A stretch of 64,000 bases of DNA from Hyphomicrobium_A sp963745205 (GTDB taxonomy: Bacteria; Pseudomonadota; Alphaproteobacteria; Rhizobiales; Hyphomicrobiaceae): assembly GCA_963745205.1 (NCBI GenBank), contig CAVUWX010000025.1:1-64000 (forward strand). The letters run 5' to 3'. Below the pieces are notes generated by a model. It saw nothing but the letters and a program-made list of their open reading frames with translations, was not told the DNA's origin and did not search any database. Within the stretch, counting starts at the first letter, position 1, and every line of letters begins with the position of its first letter. The position numbers were made by a program, and so were the translations under genes. Below are positions 42,669 through 51,506 of this stretch, piece after piece.

Positions 42669-42860
42669 CGCCTCACCCTGGTCCAACGATTGAGAATAAT
42701 CCTACATCGAGCGTGATGCTTCTGTTGACGTCGTCACCCATGCCTGTTGCAGTAATTTTGTGGTGTGGGAGTCTGGCTTCCTTACTCGATTAGACGGGCG
42801 CTGGCCGCGCGCGTTCCTCACGAGCGTGACGCCTTCAACCATTCAGGCACAGAGGGAAAT

Positions 42861-43622
42861 GTGTCGCTCCATGGCAAGAAGGGCTTGATCGTCGGCATCG
42901 CTAATCGGGACAGCATAGCCTATGGCTGCGCCGAGGTGCTCCGCGGCGCCGGTGCGGAGCTCGCCGTTACCTATCTGAATGCGCAGGCAGAACCGTTCGT
43001 ACGCCCGCTCGCCGAGCAGCTCGAAAGTCGGATCATTGTTCCCTGCGATGTGCGCGAGCCGGGTCAACTCGAGGCAGCGTTCTCGCATATCCGCGATCAA
43101 TGGGGCCGCCTCGACTTCCTGCTCCATTCCATCGCCTACGCGCCCAAGGAAGATCTGCACAGCCGGATCACCGATTGCTCTCAAGCCGGATTCGCAATGG
43201 CGATGGATGTGTCGTGCCACTCATTCATTCGAATGGCCCGGCTGGCAGAGCCTCTCATGACGGACGGTGGGTGCCTGTTGACGATTACTTTCTACGGTTC
43301 GGAAAAAGTCGTCGAGGATTACAATCTCATGGGGCCGGTGAAGGCCGCGCTTGAGAGCAGCGTCCGATACATGGCGGCCGAGCTCGGACCGAAGCGCATC
43401 CGGGTCCATGCGCTTTCGCCGGGTCCGCTCAAGACGCGCGCGGCATCTGGCATCGAGCGCTTCGACGAGCTTCTGGAGCGGGTGCGCTCTCGCACGCCCG
43501 AGCATCGGCTTGTGAGCATTGAGGACGTCGGTAACGTTGCGGCGTTCCTGGTCAGCGACGGCGCAGCCGCGCTCACCGGCAACATCGAATATGTCGACGC
43601 CGGCTATCACATCGTAGGCTAA
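42861..43622 (+). CDS. fabI: enoyl-ACP reductase FabI-like
   Basis: 253 aa from GTG behind GAGGGAAAT, giving the usual FabI start (xSLHGKKGLIVGIANRDSIA). FabI signatures: HSIAYAPKEDL, TFYGSEKVVEDYNLMGPVKA AL with Tyr and Lys of the catalytic Y-x6-K set, and GPLKTRAASGI. NADH-dependent reduction of trans-2-enoyl thioesters. The window also contains the hydratase and phosphotransacetylase downstream, 22 bp away. A longer frame back to 42765 has no ribosome-binding site. Confidence 0.9.
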   Translation: MSLHGKKGLIVGIANRDSIAYGCAEVLRGAGAELAVTYLNAQAEPFVRPLAEQLESRIIVPCDVREPGQLEAAFSHIRDQWGRLDFLLHSIAYAPKEDLHSRITDCSQAGFAMAMDVSCHSFIRMARLAEPLMTDGGCLLTITFYGSEKVVEDYNLMGPVKAALESSVRYMAAELGPKRIRVHALSPGPLKTRAASGIERFDELLERVRSRTPEHRLVSIEDVGNVAAFLVSDGAAALTGNIEYVDAGYHIVG

Positions 43623-43644
43623 CGAGCGAGTTCCGAGGACCTGA

Positions 43645-45039
43645 ATGGAGCGGATCGAAAACAAGACATTTGGCGAGCTTGCGCCGGGAGACACGGCAAG
43701 TCTTGTCCGAACGCTGACCTACAAAGACATCGAGGTATTCGCGATCATGTCGGGCGACATCAATCCGACGCATGTGGACGAAGCCTTTGCGAAGAGCGAC
43801 ATGTTCCACAAGGTGGTGGCGCACGGCATGTGGGGCGGGTCGCTGATCTCCACGGTGCTGGGAACCCAATTACCCGGTCCGGGGACGATTTACGTCGATC
43901 AGTCGCTGCATTTCCATCGACCTGTAGGCCTCGGCGATACGATCACCGTCACGGTGAAGGTGCTGAATAAGGTCGAAGAGACCCACAGAGTTATCTTCGA
44001 CTGCCGCGCATCGAACCAGCTTGGTGAAGAGGTGATCACCGGTACCGCAGAGGTTATTGCGCCAATCGAAAAAATCTCGCGACCGCGCGTCGTTCTCCCG
44101 GAAGTCGAGCTACGACAGAAAGGCCGACGCTATGAACGTCTGATCGAGATGACCCACGGCCTCGACCCAATCCGTACAGCGGTTGTCCACCCGGTCGACA
44201 CTCCATCTCTGCTCGGTGCCGTGGAAGCGGCGCTCGCCAAACTTATCGTGCCGGTGCTGGTTGGTCCTGAGCCCAAGATCCGCGCCGCTGCAGCGCAGGC
44301 TCAACTCGATCTGGCACCTTACGAGATCGTTCCGACGGAGCACAGCGCTGCTGCGGCGGCGCAAGCCGTCGCCATGGCCCGCGCCGGCAAGGTCGAAGCG
44401 CTGATGAAAGGTGCGCTCCATACGGATGAGCTTATGCATGCAGTGGTTGGTAAGGATCGCGGCTTGCGCACCGCCCGGCGCATAAGCCACGTATTTGCGA
44501 TTGACGCGCCAGGCTACCCGAGGCTGCTCTTCATCACTGACGCCGCGATCAACATCTACCCCACGCTGGCGGATAAATGCGACATCATCCAGAACGCGAT
44601 TGACCTCGCGCACGTCCTGGGCATCGCGGAACCGCGCGTGGCGATCCTCTCTGCGGTCGAGATCGTCACGGAGAAGATCAGGTCCACCCTCGATGCGGCG
44701 GCACTTTGCAAGATGGCTGATCGCCGCCAAATTACCGGCGGCGTCCTCGACGGTCCGCTCGCCTTCGACAATGCAGTCTCGCAGGAGGCAGCCAAGACGA
44801 AAGGGATCATCTCGCCGGTTGCCGGCCGTGCTGACATCTTCGTGGTGCCGGACCTCGAGGCCGGCAACATGCTGGCAAAGCAGCTCGAGTACCTCGCGGA
44901 GGCGGAGGTCGCCGGCATCGTGCTCGGCGCGCGCGTGCCGATCATTTTGACGAGCCGCGCCGACAAGACGCTCGCAAGGCTCGGCTCCTGCGCGATCGCA
45001 TTGCTCCTGGCACGCCGCAAGGCGGGGGCGAAGTCGTGA
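43645..45039 (+). CDS. bifunctional MaoC-type enoyl-CoA hydratase / phosphate acetyltransferase
   Basis: 464 aa behind GAGGACCTGA. N-terminal hot-dog domain (residues 1-145) with the MaoC catalytic region FAIMSGDINPTHVDEAFAKS and VVAHGMWGGSL. C-terminal Pta-like domain (about 165-464): VEALMKGALHTDELMHAVVG, HVFAIDAPGYPRLLFITDAA INIYPTLADK and GIVLGARVPIILTSRADKT. Known fusion type in Proteobacteria. It can dehydrate 3-hydroxyacyl-CoA and convert acyl-CoA plus phosphate to acyl phosphate; which acyl group is not clear. Overlaps ackA by 4 bp. Confidence 0.9.
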   Translation: MERIENKTFGELAPGDTASLVRTLTYKDIEVFAIMSGDINPTHVDEAFAKSDMFHKVVAHGMWGGSLISTVLGTQLPGPGTIYVDQSLHFHRPVGLGDTITVTVKVLNKVEETHRVIFDCRASNQLGEEVITGTAEVIAPIEKISRPRVVLPEVELRQKGRRYERLIEMTHGLDPIRTAVVHPVDTPSLLGAVEAALAKLIVPVLVGPEPKIRAAAAQAQLDLAPYEIVPTEHSAAAAAQAVAMARAGKVEALMKGALHTDELMHAVVGKDRGLRTARRISHVFAIDAPGYPRLLFITDAAINIYPTLADKCDIIQNAIDLAHVLGIAEPRVAILSAVEIVTEKIRSTLDAAALCKMADRRQITGGVLDGPLAFDNAVSQEAAKTKGIISPVAGRADIFVVPDLEAGNMLAKQLEYLAEAEVAGIVLGARVPIILTSRADKTLARLGSCAIALLLARRKAGAKS

Positions 45040-46238
45040 GTGACGCCATCCTCGTCCTGAACGCTGGTTCGTCGAGCATCAAGTTCTCGCTCTTTGAAGG
45101 ACATGTGCGACCGGACCGGAAGGGCCTCATATGCGATGGCGAGTGCGAAGGCATCGGGCACCGCGTGCATTTCACAGCGAAAAATCGCACCGGAGCGTCA
45201 CTGGTCGATGAGTATCTGGCAGAAGGGACCACTCATGAGGATGCGCTCGCCGCGCTTCTAAGCTGGCTGGAATCCCACTTTCAGGATCGACTGGTCGCGG
45301 CCGGACATCGAGTGGTGCACGGCGGATCACTCTATACTGCGCCGGTTCGTATCGACGCGTCGGTGACCGCCGCGCTACGCCGCCTCATTCCGCTGGCACC
45401 GCTCCATCAACCCCATAACCTTGCCGCCATCGCGGCCCTCTCGAAGCTTCATCCCGCGCTCCCGCAAATCGCGTGCTTCGACACCGCATTCCATCATACT
45501 CAGCCCGAAGTCGCCGCCGCCTTCGCGCTGCCGCGCCGGCTCGCCGCCGAGGGGATCCGGCGGTACGGGTTTCATGGGCTCTCCTATGAATACATCGCGA
45601 GCGTCCTTCCGGACATCCTTGGCCCGACAGAAGCCGACGGTCGCGTCGTTGTCGCCCACCTCGGTAGCGGTGCCAGCATGTGCGCGATGCACCGGCGCAA
45701 GAGCGTGGCAACGACCATGGGCTTCACAGCACTCGATGGTCTGCCGATGAGCCGCCGCTGCGGCAACCTCGATCCGGGTGTCGTTCTCTACCTAATGCAG
45801 GAGAAGGGTATGACGACGGCTGAGGTTACCGATCTTCTCTATAACGAGTCCGGGCTCTTCGGTGTCTCCGGCATCAGCGATGATATGCGTATCCTGCTGG
45901 CAAGCATCGACCCGCACGCAGCCGATGCCGTCGCCCTGCTTGTCTACCGGATCAGTCGAGAGTTGGGATCGCTCGCCGCTGCCCTAGGCGGGCTGGACGC
46001 GCTGGTCTTCACCGCTGGCATCGGCGAGAACGCCCCCGAAATTCGGCGCCGAGTGTGTGTGCAAGCCGCATGGCTCGGTATCCACTTCCATGAAGCGGCG
46101 AACACCGCTGGCGGACCTAGAATCACGACAACCGGCAGCGGGGCCTCGGCGTGGATCATTCCGACGGACGAAGATCTGATGATTGCCCGCCATACATGGC
46201 GCCTGACCAAGGACGACGGGACAGCAAGAAATCGATGA
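45036..46238 (+). CDS. ackA: acetate kinase
   Basis: 400 aa, GTG start overlapping the Pta stop (GTGA). ASKHA motifs: LVLNAGSSSIKFSLF, AGHRVVHGG, RYGFHGLSYEYIA, VVAHLGSGASMCA, and the C-terminal FTAGIGENAPEIR. The region MSRRCGNLDPGV replaces the more usual MxTRxGxxDPG but keeps the Arg-x-Gly. Makes ATP from acetyl (or another acyl) phosphate. Last gene of the FabI-Pta-AckA operon. Confidence 0.92.
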   Translation: MSDAILVLNAGSSSIKFSLFEGHVRPDRKGLICDGECEGIGHRVHFTAKNRTGASLVDEYLAEGTTHEDALAALLSWLESHFQDRLVAAGHRVVHGGSLYTAPVRIDASVTAALRRLIPLAPLHQPHNLAAIAALSKLHPALPQIACFDTAFHHTQPEVAAAFALPRRLAAEGIRRYGFHGLSYEYIASVLPDILGPTEADGRVVVAHLGSGASMCAMHRRKSVATTMGFTALDGLPMSRRCGNLDPGVVLYLMQEKGMTTAEVTDLLYNESGLFGVSGISDDMRILLASIDPHAADAVALLVYRISRELGSLAAALGGLDALVFTAGIGENAPEIRRRVCVQAAWLGIHFHEAANTAGGPRITTTGSGASAWIIPTDEDLMIARHTWRLTKDDGTARNR

Positions 46239-46501
46239 TGCGTGCAAGCTCCGGACGGAGGCACGGAGGACCCGCATGAGCATGGAGAGGCGATAGCGAA
46301 CACGTTGGATGGGGCGCCGAAGAGCAGACCCACAGGCTCAGAATCGGCTGAGGGATGGCAGCCGCGTCCAAATCACCATTTTCTGACATGTCAGCCAGAC
46401 CGGTGTCATTGTCATCCCGGGTCGCACTTCGGAAAAATGAGGCTCTGGCTAGTCGCAGCGTCGGTTTTCGTTCATTCGCCCCAGGAGCATGAGGATCAGT
46501 C
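46239..46501. other. intergenic region
   Basis: No gene supported; frames on both strands lack starts with ribosome-binding sites. Confidence 0.3.
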
Positions 46502-46696
46502 ATGCCAGAAACGCCATACGTAAAATCCGCCGATCAATCGTTACTGAGCGTGCCGGCATTCTGGCCGATGGCGATGGCTTCGGCGATGCTTGAGGATCGC
46601 CGCCGCAATCTCGCGACCTATCAGGCGTGGTCCAGATGGCCTAAAGCGAATGGGCATTTATGCAGCCTAAGCTCGGGCGCCCTATTGTCACCGTAA
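46502..46696 (+). CDS. truncated hypothetical protein
   Basis: MPETPYVKSADQSLLSVPAF WPMAMASAMLEDRRRNLATYQ reads as the start of a real protein behind GAGGATCAGTC. From about residue 42 the sequence becomes low-information and stops, so the gene is probably cut. Family unknown. Confidence 0.4.
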   Translation: MPETPYVKSADQSLLSVPAFWPMAMASAMLEDRRRNLATYQAWSRWPKANGHLCSLSSGALLSP

Positions 46697-46808
46697 CCGG
46701 ATTGTGGATTTGCGGGAACCGCCACAGCCAAGGATCCAGAAGCGGGATCGCCGGTGCGCGGCCGAGGCCCGCGAGGTAGATAACGAGCGTTGACCGTGCC
46801 GGCGTCCA

Positions 46809-47483
46809 TCACTCGACCCACCCAGGAGGGGTGATCTTGAACATTTCGGCGTCAAATTGGGCGGCTTCGGCGAGGTCCGAGATTTCGACCCGGGTGTCGA
46901 TGCCCTCGGCGTCCTTCGTCACCCATGCCTTGAGCTGCAGTTCGGGCTTGGTCGCTAGGAAGAGCTTGATTTGTCCCCCTGCATTCGGGTCCTTGTCCTG
47001 CAGCGCGACCACGATGAGGTCGTCCGACTGCTGGACCTCCATGATCTGGGCATCGCGGATGAGATCGACATCGCTTTGCAGCAAGAGCCGAAACGGGGTC
47101 TGATCCAGTTCGACTCGATCCTCGGTGTTGAGGTCGAGATCCTCAACCGCAAGATACTGGCCATCGGAGATGACGATCTGCCTCGACGGGCGCGCGTAAT
47201 CAAAGCGGAAGCGCCCCGGCCTGGAAAGGTAGAACTTGCCATTCATGCGGCGGTTGTCAGAACTCGTCTGCAGGAAGCTTCCCTGCAACGTGTGGACCCC
47301 GCTGAAATAGCTGCTGACCTTGTCGACGATGTCCTTCTGGTGGGCATCGAGCGTGATGCCATCGGCGGAGTTCAATGGGGCGGTCGCAGGCGGGGCTGGC
47401 GGGCCCCTTTCCTCGCCGATGGCTGCCACCGGCATAAGTGCGAGCCCAATACACGTCGTCACGCAGGCCGCGATCCGTCCCAT
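46809..47483 (-). CDS. LolA-family outer-membrane lipoprotein carrier
   Basis: 224 aa from ATG behind GGGGGCACAAG. Signal peptide (AACVTTCIGLALMPVAAIGE), then the LolA fold: VDKVSSYFSGVHTLQGSFLQ, GKFYLSRPGRFRFDYARPSR and DVDLIRDAQIMEVQQSDDLI. Ends with FKITPPGWVE. Periplasmic chaperone that moves lipoproteins to the outer membrane; here it stands without lolB or ftsK neighbours, so a paralogue with a special substrate is possible. Confidence 0.85.
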   Translation of the reverse strand: MGRIAACVTTCIGLALMPVAAIGEERGPPAPPATAPLNSADGITLDAHQKDIVDKVSSYFSGVHTLQGSFLQTSSDNRRMNGKFYLSRPGRFRFDYARPSRQIVISDGQYLAVEDLDLNTEDRVELDQTPFRLLLQSDVDLIRDAQIMEVQQSDDLIVVALQDKDPNAGGQIKLFLATKPELQLKAWVTKDAEGIDTRVEISDLAEAAQFDAEMFKITPPGWVE

Positions 47484-47663
47484 CTTGTGCCCCCTTTTTT
47501 GTGTGTTGGCCGATCTCGGCACAGAGCGATGGCAACAAATTGGCCCGCTGGGGAAAACCTGGGCGGATCCTTTGTTTCATGTGCATGGCTGACGGAGCGC
47601 CGGTTGACATTGGCCGGCTAGGGCTCGTTGCTGCCTGTTGTCGACGAGCGGCGACTAGCAAAC

Positions 47664-47840
47664 ATGCCAAAGCCTATTGAAAAGAAGTCCGAGCCAGTGG
47701 GGCTGCGGTTCCGCCCGAGTCTAGAACAGGCTCTCGGCGAACTCGCCGCCGCAGATCGTCGTCCGCTGGCGACGTACATCGAGCTCGTGCTCGAGGACCA
47801 CGTCGAGCGCAGCGGCAAGCCCGCTGGCAAGAGGAAGTAA
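47664..47840 (+). CDS. ribbon-helix-helix-like small protein
   Basis: 58 aa: PVGLRFRPSLEQALGELAAA DRRPLATYIELVLEDHVER has the strand-helix-helix pattern of RHH DNA-binding domains. Four small genes follow on the same strand, so it may autoregulate the operon. Start uncertain (an upstream TTG is also open). Confidence 0.6.
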   Translation: MPKPIEKKSEPVGLRFRPSLEQALGELAAADRRPLATYIELVLEDHVERSGKPAGKRK

Positions 47841-47862
47841 AACTCACATTGGGAGGCTTACA

Positions 47863-48015
47863 GTGAACATGAACCCTTGGCTCATCGTCATACTCGTCCT
47901 GATTGCCTTGTCCTTGATTCTAGCCGTGATGGATCGGTCGTTCCTGTCGCCGATGTACCTGCTGGTGCTCGCCCTCGTGGTCATGGTCGGCACTTCGGTC
48001 AAGTTCCCCTGGTAG
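47863..48015 (+). CDS. 50-aa two-helix membrane protein
   Basis: GTG behind GGGAGGCTTACA (ATG two codons later is also possible). Helices NPWLIVILVLIALSLILAVM and MYLLVLALVVMVGTSVKFPW. Precedes the 48026 gene by 10 bp. Function unknown. Confidence 0.6.
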   Translation: MNMNPWLIVILVLIALSLILAVMDRSFLSPMYLLVLALVVMVGTSVKFPW

Positions 48016-48025
48016 GGAGGCGGAG

Positions 48026-48280
48026 ATGAACCAGTACGATGCACGACAGCAGTTCATCGAGGGTCTTGATCGCTACGTCTCTGGCATCGAGACCGATGAT
48101 AGATTGCAGCGGCTCGCGACGAACGTCAGCGCCTACCATGACCGGATGCCTTCGGAGGCATGCGATCTGGTGAGTGCGATCGTGTGGCCGATGAGGCGCT
48201 TCACGAACAGCTACGCCGGCGCCTCGGAGACCGTTCGGGAGCGACTGAAGGCTAGAGTGTTTCCAAAAAAGCCGACCTAG
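48026..48280 (+). CDS. 84-aa hypothetical protein
   Basis: ATG behind GGGAGGCGGAG. Soluble, helical: QFIEGLDRYVSGIETDDRLQ and ETVRERLKARVFPKKPT. Operon with the RHH and membrane peptide genes and probably the ligase that follows. No family recognised. Confidence 0.55.
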   Translation: MNQYDARQQFIEGLDRYVSGIETDDRLQRLATNVSAYHDRMPSEACDLVSAIVWPMRRFTNSYAGASETVRERLKARVFPKKPT

Positions 48281-48377
48281 GGTGCAGTGGCGCACAGGAG
48301 ATCAGTGAGAGCGTAATGCCGGAGACCCGATTTGATCCGCCTATCCTGCTGAACAAGGACACGCTGGCTGACCTCAC

Positions 48378-48945
48378 GTGCCGCGCATCACCTTCCTTCC
48401 AATCGCCAGCCCGAAGTTGCGGCTGCCCCGCCCTCGGGCACCGAGTGGCTGCACGAAATCAAACTCGACGGCTTCCGTATTCAGCTGCAGAAAAGCGGCA
48501 ACGATGCCCGGCTGTTCTCGCGCAACGGGAAGGACTTCACCGATCGGTTCCCGACTGTCGCTGCGGCGACGGCGGCGTTGCCGGTTACCGACGCCATCAT
48601 CGATGGCGAGATTGTCGCCTGCGATGAAACAGGAAAGCCGGATTTCTACACGCTGCGTCGCCGTCGGGCTTCTGGAGTTTGCGTATGGTGTTTCGATCTG
48701 CTTGGGCTCGACGAGGAGGACCTCAGGGCGCTTCCCCTCGAGGAGCGCAAGGAGCGTCTCGCCGGCCTGCTATCCAAAACCGGAGATGATCGTCTCAAGA
48801 TGTCGGAAAGCTTCGATGATGGGCTCAAACTACTTGAGGCAGCGGCCCCCATGAAGCTTGGCCGGCGTCAACTGCGGCTGGGTCAAAGTGAAGACGCGCA
48901 CCTGGCGTGAGGCGAACCGCGAGCGGTCCTTGAAGTCGAGGAGGT
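48378..48945 (+). pseudogene. ATP-dependent DNA ligase remnant
   Basis: Adenylation-domain motifs are spread over three frames: PRITFLPIASPKLR (frame 1), then TEWLHEIKLDGFRIQLQKSG with the catalytic K-L-D-G and LFSRNGKDFTDRF, AIIDGEIVACDE and CFDLLGLDEEDLRALPLEER, then (frame 3) GWVKVKTRTWREANRER. The linker part and C-terminal OB-fold are largely lost between MKLG and WVKVK. At least two shifts and a deletion. LigD-type ligase domain by motif pattern. Confidence 0.7.
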
Positions 48946-48950
48946 GCGAG

Positions 48951-49208
48951 ATGCGTCGATTGATAATTGCAACAGTTGGATTGCTAGCGCTGACAGCTCC
49001 GGGGACCGTGGCCGCCCGCGGGTTAGGAGAAGCAGCCGAAGTCGAGCATGCGCGCATGAACGCACTCGCCGGCGGTCCGACCAATGCGTACGACGCCGAT
49101 TTGCTGGAGCGGTATGGGTGCTATAGCGGAACCCGCAGTGCATTCTGCCAGGGCTTGGCTCACCCGCGGCGCTACTATCGCGCGCGTCGGCACGTATATC
49201 AGCATTAG
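48951..49208 (+). CDS. 85-aa secreted protein
   Basis: ATG behind GAGGAGGTGCGAG. Signal peptide (LIIATVGLLALTAPGTVAAR), then HARMNALAGGPTNAYDADLL ERYGCYSGTRSAFCQGLAHP with two Cys, and a basic end (RRYYRARRHVYQH). Periplasmic; family unknown. Confidence 0.55.
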   Translation: MRRLIIATVGLLALTAPGTVAARGLGEAAEVEHARMNALAGGPTNAYDADLLERYGCYSGTRSAFCQGLAHPRRYYRARRHVYQH

Positions 49209-49297
49209 CGCTTTGCCCGCTCGTAAGCTCCAGCGCGCGTTCAAACCCTTCGCCTGGGGCTTTGACAACAATGTGCACGTCCGGCGCGCCGTTACTC

Positions 49298-50674
49298 TTA
49301 GTTCGGGGTCGCCTTTGCAGGCTCGGGCACCTTCCCGGGATCGCCGGCCGTCCTGGCGTTGGTCGCCGTTCCCCGCAGGAACGACAAGGCATACTGCAGT
49401 TGCGTGTCCTTTTCCGGTTCCTTGGGCACGTAGGCGGATGAGCCGGGAGTTTCCTCGGGATCCTTGCCCGCTTGCGTCGTCTTATCGTCGGGGTTCTTGA
49501 GATGCCCGCGCAGGTTTGCTTCGCCATAAGGCTTGTAAGCGGCAAGTTTGGCCTTCAAGTCGTCGGGAATCTCCTCCTCCACGACGATATCGGGATCGAT
49601 GCCTTTGGCCTGGATCGAACGACCCGATGGTGTGTAGTAGCGCGCCGTGGTCAGCCGGATCGCACCGTTGCTGCCGAGCGGGATGATCGTCTGCACCGAG
49701 CCTTTGCCGAATGAGCGCGTGCCGATGACGGTTGCGCGCTTTTGGTCATGCAGTGCGCCGGCGACAATCTCCGAGGCTGAGGCCGATCCGCCGTTGATGA
49801 GTACGACGACCTTCTTGCCGTCGGTCTCGTCTCCCGGGTGGGCATTCGCTCGCTGTGTCTCCTCCGCGTTGCGACCCTTGGTGATCACGATGGCGCCGTC
49901 CTCCAGGAAATCGTCGGATACGGCGATCGCCTGATCGAGCAGTCCGCCCGGGTTGTTGCGCAGATCGATGATGTAGCCCTTGAGATTGCTGCCGATCGTC
50001 TTCTTGGCCTCGTCGATGGCCTTGACCAGGTTGGCATGGGTCTGCTCGTTGAAGGCTGTCACCTTGATGTAGGCGACGTCGCCCTCATTGTGCGCCTTCA
50101 CTGGGTTTATGCGGATGATGTCGCGCATCACCTTGACGTCGAAGGGATCGTCAACGCCCTTGCGCACAATCGTCAGCGTGATCGGCGTGTTGACGGGGCC
50201 GCGCATCTTGTCGACCGCCTGCTCCAGCGTGAGCCCGACGATCTGCTCGTTGTCGATGTGAGTGATGAGGTCATTGGCCAATAGGCCGGCCTTGGACGCC
50301 GGCGTATCGTCGATGGGTGACACCACCTTGACGACGCTGTTCTCCATCGTGACTTCGATGCCAAGACCGCCGAACTCGCCGCGAGTTTGCGTCTGCATAT
50401 CGCGATAGGCTTTGGGGTTCATGTACGCAGAGTGAGGGTCGAGCGCCGCAAGCATGCCGTTGAGCGCGCTCTCGATCAGCATGGTGTCGTCCGGCTTCTC
50501 AACGTACTTGCTGCGTACGACGTCAAGGACACCCCCGAAAAGATTGAGTTGGCCGTAAAGTTCTGAGTTCTGCGAGGTCGCCGAGTAGCTGCGCGACGCA
50601 TTGAGGACGGTCGTGGCGCAGGCAAGCACGAGCATCAACATGAACGCTGGGAAGGCAAAACCCGTCTTGCGCAT
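49298..50674 (-). CDS. ctpA: S41-family C-terminal processing protease
   Basis: 458 aa with a signal/anchor (FAFPAFMLMLVLACATTVLN). PDZ domain around residues 90-175 (GEFGGLGIEVTMENSVVKVV), S41 core with DLRNNPGGLLDQAIAVSDDF, catalytic Ser in VLINGGSASASEIVAGAL and Lys in TRSFGKGSVQTIIPLG. Pro/Lys-rich C-terminal tail. Periplasmic protease that trims C-termini. In many alphaproteobacteria the gene lies beside a murein hydrolase activator gene; here it is alone. Confidence 0.93.
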   Translation of the reverse strand: MRKTGFAFPAFMLMLVLACATTVLNASRSYSATSQNSELYGQLNLFGGVLDVVRSKYVEKPDDTMLIESALNGMLAALDPHSAYMNPKAYRDMQTQTRGEFGGLGIEVTMENSVVKVVSPIDDTPASKAGLLANDLITHIDNEQIVGLTLEQAVDKMRGPVNTPITLTIVRKGVDDPFDVKVMRDIIRINPVKAHNEGDVAYIKVTAFNEQTHANLVKAIDEAKKTIGSNLKGYIIDLRNNPGGLLDQAIAVSDDFLEDGAIVITKGRNAEETQRANAHPGDETDGKKVVVLINGGSASASEIVAGALHDQKRATVIGTRSFGKGSVQTIIPLGSNGAIRLTTARYYTPSGRSIQAKGIDPDIVVEEEIPDDLKAKLAAYKPYGEANLRGHLKNPDDKTTQAGKDPEETPGSSAYVPKEPEKDTQLQYALSFLRGTATNARTAGDPGKVPEPAKATPN

Positions 50675-50787
50675 CAGGCGTGGACCTTATCTTGGGGGCC
50701 GCGATCAGTTCACTACGTCGTCGGGCTATCGATGGCAAATGAACGTTCAGCAAGGTCCCTGCACAGCAGTGGGGCCGAGGACGTTGC

Positions 50788-51012
50788 TCAGGCCGCCTCC
50801 AGCAGATCCCTTCGTTCGGACCCCGACTGCACGATCCGCATCCGGTTAGCCGCGTAGCTGCGCGCGAGCTTGAACGCCTCTTCCGTCGATCCCGACAGCC
50901 ACGTCTCGAAGTCGCGGTTTGAGAGCAGCACGGGCATCCTCTCGTGGTTGATGCCGACGGTGAGTGGGTTCTCTGTCGAAGCGAACGAGTACCATGCGCT
51001 CAGCGACGGCAT
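50788..51012 (-). pseudogene. SRAP (YedK/HMCES-type) C-terminal fragment
   Basis: WYSFASTENPLTVGINHERM then PVLLSNRDFETWLSG matches the C-terminal part of SOS-response-associated peptidases (xxTxxNxxxxxIHxRMPVIL...WL). The catalytic Cys2 and the DNA-cross-linking half are absent. Confidence 0.55.
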
Positions 51013-51065
51013 GCCCGACCGCGAATGTGCGGGGAAGCCGGGTCAGGTCTCCACCTTCCAATCTG

Positions 51066-51257
51066 CTATCCGCGGCCGCAGACTCGAGAGCAGGAATGGT
51101 CGGCGGCGATGGTGAAGGGGATGCTAATTTTGTGACGCTGTCCCCCTGCGTCCACGAATGTCATCTCAAATCGAGATCGATCTTCGGTGATGGTGCTCCG
51201 CATGTTCACAAGGCCACAGCGTCGAGTGATCGGCGAATCCGCGAAGGCTGTGCTCAA
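51066..51257 (-). CDS. small hypothetical protein
   Basis: 63 aa with a beta-rich middle (RFEMTFVDAGGQRHKISIPF TIAAD) typical of short rhizobial proteins of unknown function; the last residues (HSCSRVCGRG) look like a shifted end. TTG start; uncertain. Confidence 0.35.
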   Translation of the reverse strand: MSTAFADSPITRRCGLVNMRSTITEDRSRFEMTFVDAGGQRHKISIPFTIAADHSCSRVCGRG

Positions 51258-51260
51258 AAC

Positions 51261-51293
51261 GATGACGCGGCCCAGTTCTCGAGCCGCGTCATC
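51261..51293 (-). terminator. terminator of the CsbD gene
   Basis: GATGACGCGGC, 11-nt loop, exact complement; on the minus strand it is followed by CGTTTTGAG. Directly downstream of CsbD. Confidence 0.65.
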
Positions 51294-51305
51294 ATTAGGC
51301 GTGTC

Positions 51306-51506
51306 TTACTGGAGACCGTTCACCCAGTTGTCGACGTCCTTTTTCACTTGGTCCTTCGCGGTGCCGTAGCGGGCCTGGATCTTGCCCTCGAGCTGCTCGC
51401 GATTGCCATTGATCTGCGTGAGGTCGTCGTCGGTAAGCTGGCCCCACTTCTCCTTCACCTTACCTGAGAACTGTTTCCAGTTGCCTTGAACGCGATCCCA
51501 ATTCAT
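51306..51506 (-). CDS. CsbD-family stress protein
   Basis: 66 aa: MNWDRVQGNWKQFSGKVKEK WGQLTDDDLTQINGNREQLEG KIQARYGTAKDQVKKDVDNWV. GGAGG lies upstream. Very similar to the CsbD at 39837 (about 80%), so the two probably arose by duplication. Small, helical, stress-related. Confidence 0.92.
   Translation of the reverse strand: MNWDRVQGNWKQFSGKVKEKWGQLTDDDLTQINGNREQLEGKIQARYGTAKDQVKKDVDNWVNGLQ

Larger units (their letters stand above)
42473..42860. other. regulatory region upstream of fabI
   Basis: No gene. Holds the inverted repeat GTGAACA...TGTTCAC at 42621-42647 and the perfect FNR/FixK box at 42655, followed by a TGAGAATAAT element near 42691. Confidence 0.55.
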
